Shown here: positions 22,896-59,431 of the stretch, one piece after another | Layout of the letters: every line of letters starts with the position of its first letter | Position numbering within the stretch: position 1 is the stretch's first letter | Assembly (NCBI GenBank): GCA_028583405.1 | Contig: CM053250.1 | Span: 416,539-480,538 of the forward strand | DNA: 64,000 bases | DNA from: Pogonophryne albipinna | Taxonomy: Eukaryota > Chordata > Actinopteri > Perciformes > Artedidraconidae | Direction: 5' to 3' | The notes under the pieces: generated by a model | What the model was told of the DNA's origin: nothing | The model's database searches: none | What the model saw: the letters and a program-made list of their open reading frames with translations, nothing else | Position numbers and translations under genes: made by a program

Positions 22896-24449
22896 ATGCA
22901 ACAAAAAAAATCACATAACTTGAATTAAGTCAGATTTATATAGTTGTTTTTGCCTCAAACCGTTATTCTATTGATACAGTGAGTCACTAATAGAGAAACA
23001 CCAGTTATGTATTTAATACAAATAATCCAAGGAGACAAAATTGTCATTAATTAAATTTGTCTTTGAGTAACTTCTACTAAATAATTGTTCAGTAGTTTTT
23101 ATTGTTGAGTTGAATTCTAATAGACGTTGGCTTTATACCCTTTTAATATATGTCTTAAGTGCGAACGGTGCCCAAAACGTGCGAATTAATCATTTGAAAT
23201 AGTCCTCTTCAATCAATCCAGTTCATCCACCAACAGTTAGAAGACAAGTAGCTACTTATGTGTATTCATATGTGCATATGTGAAATGCAACACCCCGATA
23301 GTCTATCTAAAGTCTGGGAATAAGGGCACAGCCACTACAGATAGTATTTAACATATACGTTGCTCAGTACGTCTAGACTCTAGATCGCATGTGTCAAACT
23401 CAAGGCCCAGGGGCCAAATCAGGCCCTTGGTGGATTTAATTTCGGCCCGCAGGATAATTTTTAATTCCCATTAGATCTGGCCCGCCGGTATATTGCACGC
23501 ACACCTTCACTCCATCCTGAGGGTCTCCTCCGCTCAGAGCCTGAGCCCAAACATTGATGACCTTGCACCCAAGATGAGATGCAAGTATCTGAACTAGCAT
23601 CACAGAGCAGCACACTGAGTTTAATGGATGTTTCCTTCTGCACTTTCTCTCTCAGGACAACAGGGCATGTTTGGTTTGTTCTTTGAGGGAAATAGTTTTG
23701 TTGAAGCTGTTGTTGGCCTGTGGGAAAATGTACTCATAAGAAATGACTCAGGAAAAGCTGCAGATAGAGCCATAAGAAATGAATGCAACTGATTATTTAA
23801 TGTTTAATTTTGTTTTTATAGGCAATAATTGAAGCTTTGTTAGTTCCAGGTTTAATATGGGCAATAAGTTCATTTCAATAAGTTCTGCAATAAACATTGA
23901 ACCAGTCCGGCCCTCGACTAGTAGCCTTCCCATTTTTTAATTTTGGCCCACTGTGTATTTGAGTTTGACACCCCAGGTCTAGAAATTGAAAAGTTCCACG
24001 TTTTAAATATAATAGTGTAACATTTACAGCTTAAACAGCTAATGCTAATCAAAGACCGTTAACACTAACTTTACTTATCATACCAGTAACAGTTGTTTTA
24101 ACTGCAAATCATGTAGGATTTTTTCATATTTAATACAAATCCAAGAAACTGTCTCTTATATATTTTCATTTTTCTTATTGTTTCTGCTTTAATCCACACA
24201 AGTATAAGTATTTTTCGTGGTATATTTTCAATTAAATTCCTTTGAGTGGTGAGTTTGTTTATCGCTAAGTTGTATTATAGAACTGCCGCGACACCATGTG
24301 GCCGCTACTGATAATACATACATCTGTAGACACTGGACAGGAAATAAATGAATTAATAATGGAATATAATGATGAAATTATTGATTAAAAAAAATACCTG
24401 TGTCCATTATTGTAGAGTTGGTTGTTAAAATCTGCGAAATCATTTTTTG
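22896..24449. other. Intergenic region, pim3 to ftsj1
   Basis: No coding exon is seen. It contains the hAT remnant at 23390-23975; the rest is A+T-rich without recognisable features. Confidence 0.5.
23390..23975 (+). mobile_element. hAT element remnant with transposase fragment
   Basis: Starts TGTGTCAAACTCAAGGCCCA and ends GAGTTTGACACCCC. The plus strand carries a decayed C-terminal piece of a hAT (Charlie/ZBED-type) transposase (ILRVSSAQSLSPNIDDLAP) interrupted by stops. It belongs to the same family as 60761-61317, which is in the opposite orientation. The CAGGGGTGTCAAACTC end is worn here. Confidence 0.7.
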
Positions 24450-24522
24450 AACAGGCGTTTTTGCGACAGCTATCGGCAGAGGTCCTTCCATCGTCAACAC
24501 CGGAACAACACGTGAACAGAAG
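24450..24522 (+). other. ftsj1: Probable 5' non-coding exon of ftsj1
   Basis: The sequence ends ACGTGAACAGAAG before a donor GTAAAAC at 24523. It lies 670 bp upstream of the acceptor (ATCAG, 25188-25192) that precedes the start codon by 9 bp. The upstream limit is a guess. Confidence 0.45.
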
Positions 24523-25084
24523 GTAAAACAGCAGCTAATGGTTCATAAAACATGAATAAACTAGATTAAATGTGAGTGTGTTTCATGTAATAACGTGTAT
24601 TTATTCAACCCAAAGACACATAGAGACCTAACTTTAGACTGAATGTTTTTACAGTCCGGAAAATATGTAGTTTCTTGTGCACTCGTCGCCAAACTTCGTT
24701 TAATTAGTTAATACAAACAGGTCAAACTGTGTTTTAAAAGACAAGCGTGTTAATTAAATGTGGATTAAATAAAAGTTTACATTTAATAAAAGGTGCTCTT
24801 CGATTCGGCTTGTATAAAATATACAAAAAAGCGATAATTTTCTTAGTTGTTTTATACCTATTTCTTCTACTGTAGTATATCGGTATTTTATAGAACAAAG
24901 TATCTATCTATCTATCTGGGTAATTTTGGAACTACTTTTTGCATTAAAAAAACTAAACAATAACAATCACTCAAAACATCATAAGAAGAATAATACAGCA
25001 GTTGTTACTCATGTGTGTGTGTGTGTGGTTCCACTGAGAGAAACCAGTCATAATGTGTCACTATATTCTATCGTGTTGCACTAG

Positions 25085-25165
25085 CCTGTGACCTAAGCAT
25101 TTCATTGTCATAACTACACTGTAGCTATGTGTACAAATGACAATAAAAGCCTTGAAACTTGAATC
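25085..25165 (+). mobile_element. L2-type LINE 3' tail
   Basis: TGTGTACAAATGACAATAAA followed by GCCTTGAAACTTGAATC is the characteristic 3' end of fish L2-like LINEs. It sits just before ftsj1 coding exon 1. Confidence 0.6.
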
Positions 25166-25201
25166 ACTGGTCATGTGTGTTTTTCCCATCAGAGGGTCAG
25201 G

Positions 25202-34483
<9,282 letters not shown>

Positions 34484-34831
34484 CAGCTGCTGATCTGTGG
34501 GGAAAGTTACACAGCTTTTAAATGGAACAGTTTGATATTATGAGAGAGTCTCTTCTTTTCTGTCCGACAAGAAGATAGACATTTGTTTCATTTCCGTCCA
34601 TTACAGAGGCCCAAGCATGTTTAGCTTAGCATAAAGACTGCTAGCCATTCCCTGCATCCAGTCTGTGTGCTAAGCTAGGCTAAACATGCTCTGGACTGTT
34701 TGCTGTACTTGGTATTTTTAAAGTCCTGGGAGTACGTGTTTACCACATTTGTCAGATTTTATGCTCCAGTATCTTTGGGCAAATCTTTCATCCACCATGG
34801 TTGAGGAACTATAAGCATTTTGTATTTTAAC

Positions 34832-34837
34832 AATAAA
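34832..34837 (+). other. ftsj1: Poly(A) signal of ftsj1
   Basis: AATAAA in TTAACAATAAAGTCATTTC, 349 bp after the stop codon. Confidence 0.7.
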
Positions 34838-35019
34838 GTCATTTCTTTGAGGCGAACCAACATGGTGGTATTTTCAGTGTAATTAAACCCTGCATTATGT
34901 TATTTTTCTGTCATGCATTTCTTCATGCTTTTCTTAATAAACAGCCCTGCCCTGATCCAAGAGTTTAAGCTTAAGAATGAGGACACATTGTATACATCCA
35001 GTTCATCACTTAGTACTAA

Positions 35020-35506
35020 ACTACATAAGTACAGTAATTGGAGAGTGTAGGAATACTCTGTTACAAGTAAAAGTCCTGCATACAAAATGTATCTCAAGTA
35101 AAAGTTACAATGTTTTGGGATCTAAATATACTTAAAGTACCAAACGTAAAAGTAGTCATAGTGCAGATTGGTCCATTTCAGGATAATATATATGATATAT
35201 TTTATAATTATTGATGGATTAAAGTGTTGTCAAAGCTGGTTAAGGTGCAGCTAGTTTGAATGACTTTGTATACTGCAGGGTAGCTTGTGAATTTACTCCA
35301 GGTGGAACTAAAGTCTGATTTAAGAGTTGATCATATTGTTTATCATTAATATATATCTGTAACTAAAGGACTAGATACATATAGTGGAGTAAAAGTACAC
35401 TATTTACCTCAATTATAGTGGAGTAGAAATACTCAACTAAAGTACAAGTGTAAAAAAAAGTGGTGTACTTGAGTAAATGTACTTAGTTACTTTACACCAC
35501 AGCTTA
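35020..35506 (-). mobile_element. hAT-like element without array expansion
   Basis: Reverse orientation of the family at 4917-13422. The plus-strand right end is AGTTACTTTACACCACAG. Shared words include TGGTCCATTTCAG, GGTGCAGCTAGT, GTATACTGCAGGGTAGC, TTTACTCCAGGTGGAACTAAA. Near 35380-35420 (TAGTGGAGTAAAAGTACACT) it has just one or two of the segments that are repeated nearly 190 times in the other copy. Confidence 0.8.
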
Positions 35507-35599
35507 TGTACAGTACTTACTGCAAACTGGAAAAGCCCCCCGGCGTACCCACATAGTGGTTTACGCTATGACGTCATGACGTAAGGTCTCGCACAACCG

Positions 35600-35888
35600 C
35601 ATTGTTGTTGGGGGAAGAGAAGCTCCGGCAGCCGCTGAGCTCTGCCGCTTCTGACCGCTTCTTCATGTTATTACACATCAGTAATAACCCTGTGCACAGT
35701 GAAATATAACACCCTGAGAACCGGCTCCGTCGCCCTGGATACCCGTGGCTCGCTCTCCATCTGCACTCGGTTCAGCGCTAGCCGTTGGATGATAAACGGA
35801 CTGAATGTGGATTTAACTGCCGCTTCGCTCCGCAGGCCGCGCCGCCATTGCTGCTGTTTTTATAAGCTGAATTCGTGAAAATACCGAG
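35600..35888 (+). other. brd1: 5' non-coding exon and CpG-rich promoter of brd1
   Basis: A G+C- and CpG-richer block (for example GGCCGCGCCGCCATTG at 35837) ends in ATACCGAG before a consensus donor GTAAGTTC at 35889. The next acceptor, TTTCAG at 38180-38185, opens the exon holding the brd1 ATG. The start of the exon is not defined by sequence. Confidence 0.55.
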
Positions 35889-36699
35889 GTAAGTTCAGTC
35901 TCACTCCACCCTCAAGTCTTTATTATCACCCCCAAACAGTGCGGGCTGGTTTACATCTAAAACCAGGCATTGCTGCTCTGAAGAAAGGCCTTTATTTTAC
36001 CCAAAAGAGGCAGTTTCTTGTTGTGTTTGTCGCCATATTTCCTCCCCCCCTTCAGTTAGCTGTAATGCTAGCAGGCTAGTTTGTGGACGGAGTGTCCTAA
36101 TGCGTTTAAACGACCAAAGGAGAGGGAGGACACCGAGGAAAGGACACCGCCTGGTCGTGGTTTCTTCCAACAAACATGTTTGGAGTGCTTCACGTTAAAG
36201 CTGTGACTAGAAATAAGGGAACATAAACGTTGTGGTTTGGTTAAAGAGGAGCTAACGGTAGCTAGTGGCTAGCATACCATTCAACCTAGAGAAACCGAAC
36301 GAGCTGCTGTTAGCCGAGCATTCCCCGAAAACAAGCAGCTCTCTGCGGCTTCATGCGGAGCAGCTGAGCCCGCCGGAGGCTCGCTACTGTCGGATATGAG
36401 TTGTGTGTTGCTCTGGGCACATTTCTTTCATTCATCAAGTGAACGCTATCGCAGTGGCAATCTGTTTCCGCCCCCTTTAAATACACTCTGCAGCAGCCAA
36501 CTGACATCATGATCTCATGAATTGAAGCCGAACCTCAGAGTACACTAACGGTCCAATACTGTTTATGTTTAAGTTGCACAATAAAGGGGAAAAAGCAGCT
36601 GTGTAGACACATTCTGTTTCATCTGCTGTCAACATACGAGATGGACAGATAACATAGAACAAGCTAAATGTTGCAGGGGATGTTGCAAGAGACACACAC

Positions 36700-37070
36700 A
36701 CACATTGTGGTGGAAAAGGCACTCAGATATTTTAAGACATGCATCGGAAATATCTCCGGCTTTTAAAGTACTATGTATTATTCCTGCTTTCAAGATTTTG
36801 AGTTTAAACACAAAAGTATTAACATCAACTTACTCAAAGTACTTGTTATGAAGAATGTCCTATTTAGTATACTAAATAACTGAATTATAATCCTTAAGTT
36901 ATTAATGTATTGTATAATAAAAACCTGCAACCTTATAGGAAACTGAAGTGATCCAATATATGTGTCCAACATGTAGTTAAGTAGTATAACACCTAAATCC
37001 TGAAGTACAACTTTAGGGTAGTTGTACTTTAGTGTTTGCACTTTGTTGCATTCTCTATCCAAGGAAAAGG
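36700..37070 (-). repeat. Worn relative of the TACTTTTACT hAT family
   Basis: Words such as GTGGTGGAAAAGGCACTCAG, TTTTAAAGTACTATGTATTA, CTTACTCAAAGTACTTG and GAAGTACAACTTTAG suggest a very diverged copy in brd1 intron 1. I am not certain. Confidence 0.35.
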
Positions 37071-37916
37071 TGTTGCTGTTTTAACAAAAAACCTCTCACA
37101 GAGTTCACTGACTATCATTCATTGGTTTTGTAGTCTTTGTTAAACACAGTTTGACTTGTTCTCTGGGCAAGGTGATCAATCTTAAACATGTTGTATCATC
37201 CAAGGATCATTTATTTTCCTTCTAAGAGTCATGGTTGCACAACAAAATGCAGTGCGGTCCATTTGTGCTGCAAGAGATGCACTCTACAGGACAGTAGCAC
37301 ATTTTCAGGAATGTAACCGGCAGCTACCAAAACAATGTGGAATAAATGAACATCAGGGAAACATTAACCATCAACTCTGTTTGCGTACCAGGTATTGTTA
37401 ATGTAAACACAGTCTGTCTCCTTCCTCACTGGAGTCCTGGGTTCTGCCCGTCAATTGCAATAGCTGTCACAGCAGTTTCTTATTTCTTCCATATTATTTT
37501 CCTATAACCAGGCATCATCCAGGAGCAGTCTAAGTGGTTGCTAAGCTTGAGGTCCTAGCAGGGGGGGTTCCCACCTTGGCTCTCCTTCCCCTCCCGGTCT
37601 GTCCGTGCTCACTGGAGTTTGCTCCAGCTGGCCTGGCTGTGTGGACAGAAGTTTCCGTGGGCTCGTCTGTTGCACTTTATCCAATCCCCACGCGTCCTTT
37701 TCTTTTGTAGTAGTAGAACATAGAACGAATGGTCAATTAATGATAAGCTCTTTTGTAATGAGGTCCTTGAGGTTATCTGCATTAGTAAAACATTGATAGT
37801 GTTTATAAAGGACTGGCTTATCTAAAGCCAGTTGAGTAGCACTTGAAATATGTTGGCTCTCTGAAACCTGATGTACTTGTATGATTCTGTTTTCTTCAAG
37901 TTTGTATCTTGTTGGT

Positions 37917-37976
37917 CGAACGCACTTATTGTAAGTGGCTTTGGATAAAAGCGTCAGCTAAATGTAATGTAATGTG
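37917..37976 (+). mobile_element. SINE/LINE 3' tail
   Basis: GGCTTTGGATAAAAGCGTCA then GCTAAATGTAATGTAATG is the standard 3' end of a widespread teleost SINE family. brd1 intron 1. Confidence 0.65.
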
Positions 37977-38202
37977 TTTTATGTTTGTTCTGTATCAGAA
38001 TTCCAACTAACTCGCAAAGATGAAATGTGTGTTTTGACTGGAAATAATTCTCTGGTCCTCGTCCTATGATTAAAGGCGGGAAGAGGTGATTACATCGTTG
38101 TGTAAACACAAGCTGCCCATCATTACTTATGCAATGCCTCATTACATCCTACAAGTCTTTCATTCAGTGTTTTTCTGGATTTCAGGGTCTTTAGGCTTCA
38201 TA

Positions 38203-53043
<14,841 letters not shown>

Positions 53044-53259
53044 CCTGTAGCTTGTGACGTCCATGTTGTTTTGTCAAAGAGCTATGCAAGGACTCGGTTA
53101 GCTGGTGCAAATAACAACCAATAAAAAGACTCAAACCTGGGCTGTGAGGACCGAAGAATCACAGGACGTAACCTGTTGAATGTGTCAGACTTGACCTCTG
53201 ACCTCCTTAAAATGTGCTGTAAGACTGCTGCAACAATCTCACTGCCATGACATCAGTGT

Positions 53260-53293
<34 letters not shown>

Positions 53294-54240
53294 GTGTGTG
53301 AGTGCAGCAGCTCCTGTAAATATCCTGTACAAGGCCTGACACTAATTTATTCACTCCCTCAGTTTTGGTACATTAGTGGTTCAGATATTTATCCGGTCGG
53401 AGGAGACGACGCCCTGACGGTGTTTCTGCTGGTGCTATCTCTAACGCAGAGAAAACAAACATGCATACTGTACGGAACATTTTTATTTCAGCTCCTTTTT
53501 TACGGTTTTTGTAACTTATTGAGTTCTCAAGCTTCTTTGGCATTAACTGTTCTCGTGTGTTTGCATCTTGTTTTTTTTTTTTTACATGAATGTTTTTACT
53601 GGACTACTTTTTTTCCCTCGTTTGTACATATTTATATAAAATCTATATAGATGCTCTCAAAGTCTAAAATGCCTAAAGTGCATCATTCACACCGAAACCA
53701 AAAAAAGATCCTCTGCTGCCCACTAAGTTTCCCACTAATGTGGTTTTTTTTACCGCTGATTATCTCTTGTTTGTGTGCCGTGAAGATTTAAAGCTCACAG
53801 AATCATTTTGCCACCCGGACTGAGCGGCTGGAGGAGAGGAGAGAATGTGCCTGTACTAATTTATTGTAAAGCAGAAAATGTATATGCATTACTTTATAGA
53901 GAGAGTATTGTAAGAGAATACTACGGGCACACGAGGAGCCACACGTCGAGGCCCCTCGTCTTCTTCTGTTTATTTTTGGGGATTAATAGCATTAAAGCTG
54001 AATGGTGAGGTGATAGTGTTTGATGTTTTATTTTGGCAGGTTAGCGATGGGTAGACTTCCTGTTTTTTGTTTGTGTTGCCCTCTGGATGTGGATGTTGTG
54101 TGTGTAAATAGATTTGGTACTTTAGCTGATTCTCTGGGAAAAACCACAGTTATTATAGCCAACGGGACGGAGACCAGCCGACAGCAGGCCGGTGGGATTT
54201 TTATACTAAAACACTGAAAAATTAAAATATGTTATGAATC
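53044..54240 (+). other. brd1: 3' UTR of brd1
   Basis: Non-coding tail. AATAAA occurs early at 53120-53125; a longer UTR through the TG repeat (53258-53300) to about 54235 is possible. The real cleavage site cannot be told from sequence. Confidence 0.5.
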
Positions 54241-54349
54241 ACTGATTGCTCGTGTCCTGGTTTTATTCCATTGAATTACACTCTCATATAATATTCTGGA
54301 AAAAAACATGTTTTATTTTTGTTAAAATTACCGAAACGTTTTCAGTTTC

Positions 54350-57120
54350 TCCATCCATCTTCCATCCATCCATCTTCCATCCATCCATCTTCCATCCATC
54401 CATCTTCCATCCATCCATCTTCCATCCATCCATCTTCCATCCATCCATCCATCTTCCCTCCATCCATCCATCTTCCCTCCATCCATCCATCTTCCATCCA
54501 TCCATCTTCCCTCCATCCATCCATCTTCCCTCCATCCATCCAACTTCCCTCCATCCATCCATCTTCCCTCCATCTATCCATCTTCCATCCATCCATCTTC
54601 CATCCATCCATCTTCCATCCATCCATCTTCCATCCATCCATCTTCCCTCCATCCATCCATCTTCCATCCATCCATCTTCCATCCATCCATCTTCCCTCCA
54701 TCCATCTTACCTCCATCCATCCATCTTCCCTCCATCCATCTTCCATCCATCCATCCATCTTCATCCATCCATCTTCCCTCCATCCATCTTCCATCCATCC
54801 ATCCATCTTCCATCCATCCATCTTCCCTCCATCCATCCATCTTCCCTCCATCCATCCATCTTCCCTCCATCCATCTTCCATCCATCCATCTTCCCTCCAT
54901 CCATCTTCCCTCCATCCATCCATCTTCCATCCATCCATCTTCCCTCCATCCATCTTCCATCCATCCATCCATCCATCTTCCATCCATCCATCTTCCCTCC
55001 ATCCATCTTCCATCCATCCATCCATCTTCCATCCATCCATCTTCCCTCCATCCATCTTACCTCCATCCATCCATCTTCCCTCCATCCATCTTCCATCCAT
55101 CCATCCATCTTCCATCCATCCATCTTCCCTCCATCCATCTTCCATCCATCCATCCATCTTCCATCCATCCATCTTCCCTCCATCCATCCATCTTCCCTCC
55201 ATCCATCTTCCATCCATCCATCTTCCATCCATCCATCCATCTTCCCTCCATCCATCTTCCCTCCATCCATCCATCCATCTTCCCTCCATCCATCCATCTT
55301 CCCTCCATCCATCCATCTTCCCTCCATCCATCTTCCATCCATCCATCCATCTTCCCTCCATCCATCTTCCCTCCATCCATCCATCTTCCCTCCATCCATC
55401 TTCCCTCCATCCATCTTCCATCCATCCATCCATCTTCCATCCATCCATCTTCCCTCCATCCATCCATCTTCCCTCCATCCATCTTCCATCCATCCATCCA
55501 TCTTCCCTCCATCCATCTTCCCTCCATCCATCTTCCATCCATCCATCTTCCCTCCATCCATCCATCTTCCCTCCATCCATCCATCTTCCATCCATCCATC
55601 TTCCCTCCATCCATCCATCTTCCCTCCATCCATCCAACTTCCCTCCATCCATCCATCTTCCCTCCATCTATCCATCTTCCCTCCATCCATCCATCTTCCA
55701 TCCATCCATCTTCCATCCATCCATCTTCCCTCCATCCATCCATCTTCCATCCATCCATCTTCCATCCATCCATCTTCCCTCCATCCATCTTACCTCCATC
55801 CATCCATCTTCCCTCCATCCATCTTCCATCCATCCATCCATCTTCATCCATCCATCTTCCCTCCATCCATCTTCATCCATCCATCCATCTTCCATCCATC
55901 CATCTTCCCTCCATCCATCTTCCCATCCATCCATCTTCCCTCCATCCATCCATCTTCCATCCATCCATCTCTTCCCTCCATCCATCTTCCCTCCATCCAT
56001 CCATCTTCCATCCATCCATCTTCCCTCCATCCATCTTCCATCCATCCATCCATCTTCCATCCATCCATCTTCCTCCATCCATCTTCCATCCATCCATCCA
56101 TCTTCCATCCATCCATCTTCCCTCCATCCATCTTACCTCCATCCATCCATCTTCCCTCCATCCATCTTCCATCCATCCATCCATCTTCCATCCATCCATC
56201 TTCCCTCCATCCATCTTCCATCCATCCATCCATCTTCCATCCATCCATCTTCCCTCCATCCATCCATCTTCCCTCCATCCATCTTCCATCCATCCATCTT
56301 CCATCCATCCATCCATCTTCCCTCCATCCATCCATCTTCCCTCCATCCATCCATCTTCCCTCCATCCATCTTCCATCCATCCATCCATCTTCCCTCCATC
56401 CATCTTCCCTCCATCCATCCATCTTCCCTCCATCCATCTTCCCTCCATCCATCTTCCATCCATCCATCCATCTTCCATCCATCCATCTTCCCTCCATCCA
56501 TCCATCTTCCCTCCATCCATCTTCCATCCATCCATCCATCTTCCATCCATCCAATCTTCCCTCCATCCATCTTCCCTCCATCCATCTTCCATCCATCCAT
56601 CTTCCCTCCATCCATCCATCTTCCATCCATCCATCTTCCCTCCATCCATCCATCTTCCCTCCATCCATCTTCCCTCCATCCATCCATCTTCCCTCCATCC
56701 ATCCATCTTCCATCCATCCATCTTCCCTCCATCCATCCATCTTCCCTCCATCCATCCATCTTCCATCCATCCATCTTCCCTCCATCCATCCATCTTCCCT
56801 CCATCCATCTTCCCTCCATCCATCCATCTTCCCTCCATCCATCCATCTTCCATCCATCCATCTTCCCTCCATCCATCCATCTTCCCTCCATCCATCTTCC
56901 ATCCATCCATCCATCTTCCATCCATCCATCTTCCCTCCATCCATCCATCTTCCATCCATCCATCCATCTTCCATCCATCCATCTTCCATCCATCCATCTT
57001 CCATCCATCCATCCATCTTCCCTCCATCCATCCATCTTCCATCCATCCATCTTCCCTCCATCCATCCATCTTCCATCCATCCATCTTCCCTCCATCCATC
57101 CATCTTCCATCCATCTATCT
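54350..57120 (-). repeat. 2.8-kb TCCATC/TTCC satellite array
   Basis: Built of TCCATCCATCCATCTTCC (18 bp) and TCCATCCATCTTCCC-type units with longer-range periodicity: blocks such as 54841-55080 recur near 55500-55800 and 56280-56500. On the minus strand it is (GATGGATGGAAGAT)n directly following the 3' end of the LINE at 57121-57491, so it is read as that LINE's tail repeat, expanded. Open frames of up to 1,007 codons ([18 protein letters not shown]) are by-products of periods divisible by three. Confidence 0.93.
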
Positions 57121-57491
57121 TCTCCCCTTATCCGTGGTCGGGTCTCGGGGGTATCAGTTCCAGCAGAGAGCCCCAAACGTTCCTTTCCCCTCATCAACCA
57201 GCTCTGACTGGGGGATCCCAAGGCGCTCCCAGGCCAGCGAAGAGATATAATCCCTCCACCTGGTCCTAGGTCTACCCCTTGGTCTCTTCCCAGCTGGACG
57301 TGCCTGGAACACCTCCCCAGGCGCCCAGGTGGCATCCTAACTAGGTGCCCGAACCACCTCAACTGGCTCCTTTCGACGCGAAGGAGGAGCGGCTCAACTC
57401 CGAGTCCCTCCCTGATGACTGAACTTCTCACCTTATCCCTAAGGGAGACGCCAGCCACCCTGCGGAGAAAAACCCATCTCGGCCGCTTGTA
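57121..57491 (-). mobile_element. LINE 3' end, RTE/Rex-like, broken frame
   Basis: The minus strand encodes the C-terminus of a fish LINE reverse transcriptase: AGVSLRDKVRSSVIREGLGV, then EPLLLRVERSQLRWFGHLVR and MPPGRL. The frame is lost after MPPGRL; remnants ([14 protein letters not shown]) read in other frames. Sequence continues to CGGATAAGGGGAGAAGAT and then the tail array. Confidence 0.85.
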
Positions 57492-58495
57492 TTCAGTTTT
57501 TATTTCTGCATATTTTAATAGTTATAATGTTGTGACATTGTCTTAGATTTTTTTTAAATAATCTTTTCATTCATTATTATACATTATAAGGTGAATTTTA
57601 CTTAATATATTTTTTCAATGGATTTTTTTAATTTGTATTCTGGATTTATTTTTAATTAATTTGTACTATTTAAATGTTTCGTAATTTTAATAACACTTAT
57701 TTTTCAGCTTATGATATTTTAACTTGCTTTAAGACATTACATTAAATGCACAGGTATACCTATAGCATGCTTTGTGGCACATTTTGTAGAACAATTTAAG
57801 GGCTAGACTTAATACAAATTAAAAACATGAAAAATAAACAGTAAAAATGTGTACCAGTTTAATTATTATTTGTTTTTTATAACTAAAGATTTTAGGGGAA
57901 TTTTCTTTAATATTTTATTTCCATTAATTATTTTGTTTCCTTATTTTCTCCTTAAATAATCTTGTTAATGATCAATAATCATTCATTAGATTTAATTGTA
58001 ATTATTGAAACACGTTGGTAATTTTAATCTGGTTAAAATATATGAAAATAGTTAGATTTTAACTTTATAACACACTTAAGTACTTGAAACAAATCCTGCC
58101 CAACAACAACAATGAAAAAAACCTCTAAAATGAAATACTAAAAAGACATCTGGAGGATTTAGGAAGGTCTGGGCTCCAAATAAGTATAAATAATGAACGA
58201 CAAATATAGATTACAGTGACAATTTTACTGAAACAGCTGACCCTCATACATCCAGCTGAACACCAGGTGGCGCTGTTGTTCTGTCTGTGAAACAGCTGAT
58301 GATGCAGAAATGAAGAGAAAACACTGCAGTTACAAAATAAAACGGAGAAGAGCCGTGTTCATTGTGATTTGAAGATGAAAACAGAACAACATGATCCAAA
58401 TCAGGTATCCACATCTGACATTGCACGATATTATCATGTGTCTTATTTGCATATTAATACTTTTTTAAATACCACGATTGTCGTAACACCTCCAC
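57492..58495. other. AT-rich DNA, no feature
   Basis: A+T-rich with frequent stops on both strands. Nothing recognisable. Confidence 0.6.
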
Positions 58496-59366
58496 TTAAA
58501 GGTGGGGTAGGTCATTTTGAAGAAACTAGAGATGGGCGAGTCATGATTCATCCGGATCATTAACCCGGATCCTAGTAATGAGCCGGTCGTGACGAGTCTC
58601 CCTCTCGATTAACCCGAGTCCTTTGAGTCCTACACCTGATGTGACGTAAAAATTAAAACTATAAATTGCGTCACTCTTTACTCTCTTTATAACGTGTAAA
58701 ATCACATTACAACGTTGTTGTATCCAGAGATCCAGCAGACTCGTCGCCATGCACGAATCAACAGCAGATTCAGCCCCTCCTCCGGCTCCCGCGAGAGTCC
58801 CGTGAGCCGTGAGTGAGCCGTGAGTCCGCAAATCTCTGAGTCTGCCTGCGACTCGTCGAGGGAGCCGTGGGACTCGCGGGAGCCGTTGGACTCGCGGGAG
58901 CCGTGAGTGAGCCGTGAGCCGTGAGTGAGCCGTGAGTCCGCAAATCTCTGAGTCTGCTGCGACTCGTCGCGGGAGCCGTGGGACTCACGGGAGCCGTGGG
59001 ACTCGCGGGAGCCGTGCGAGCCGGAGGAGGGGCTGAGTCTGCTGTAGATTCGTGCATGGGGACGAGTCTGCTGGATCTCTGGATCTGCTGCCTGCTATAT
59101 GTTACGGCTCTGAGTCCTCGTAGGCTACTGGTCTCTCTCGATCATTGACCTGGATTCACGGATCCCGCGATTTTCCGGCTCTAAATTAAGTTTCAGTGTA
59201 GACTTCTAACACAATGTTCATGTTGTGCAACAGTCTCCTGTAATAATATCTGCATTTCCAATAAGGATCTTACTTGGAAACTCGTTTATTTTGAACATGG
59301 CACACAAAAAGAAACAAATGATAGAAAATTGCAAAACAGTTAGAATATATAAAATGTAATTATACA

Positions 59367-59431
<65 letters not shown>

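Noticed and set aside
54246..57269. 1,007-codon and many 150-440-codon frames ([17 protein letters not shown])
   Set aside because: Simple translation of TCCATC-type satellite with periods divisible by three; no codon pattern beyond the repeat.
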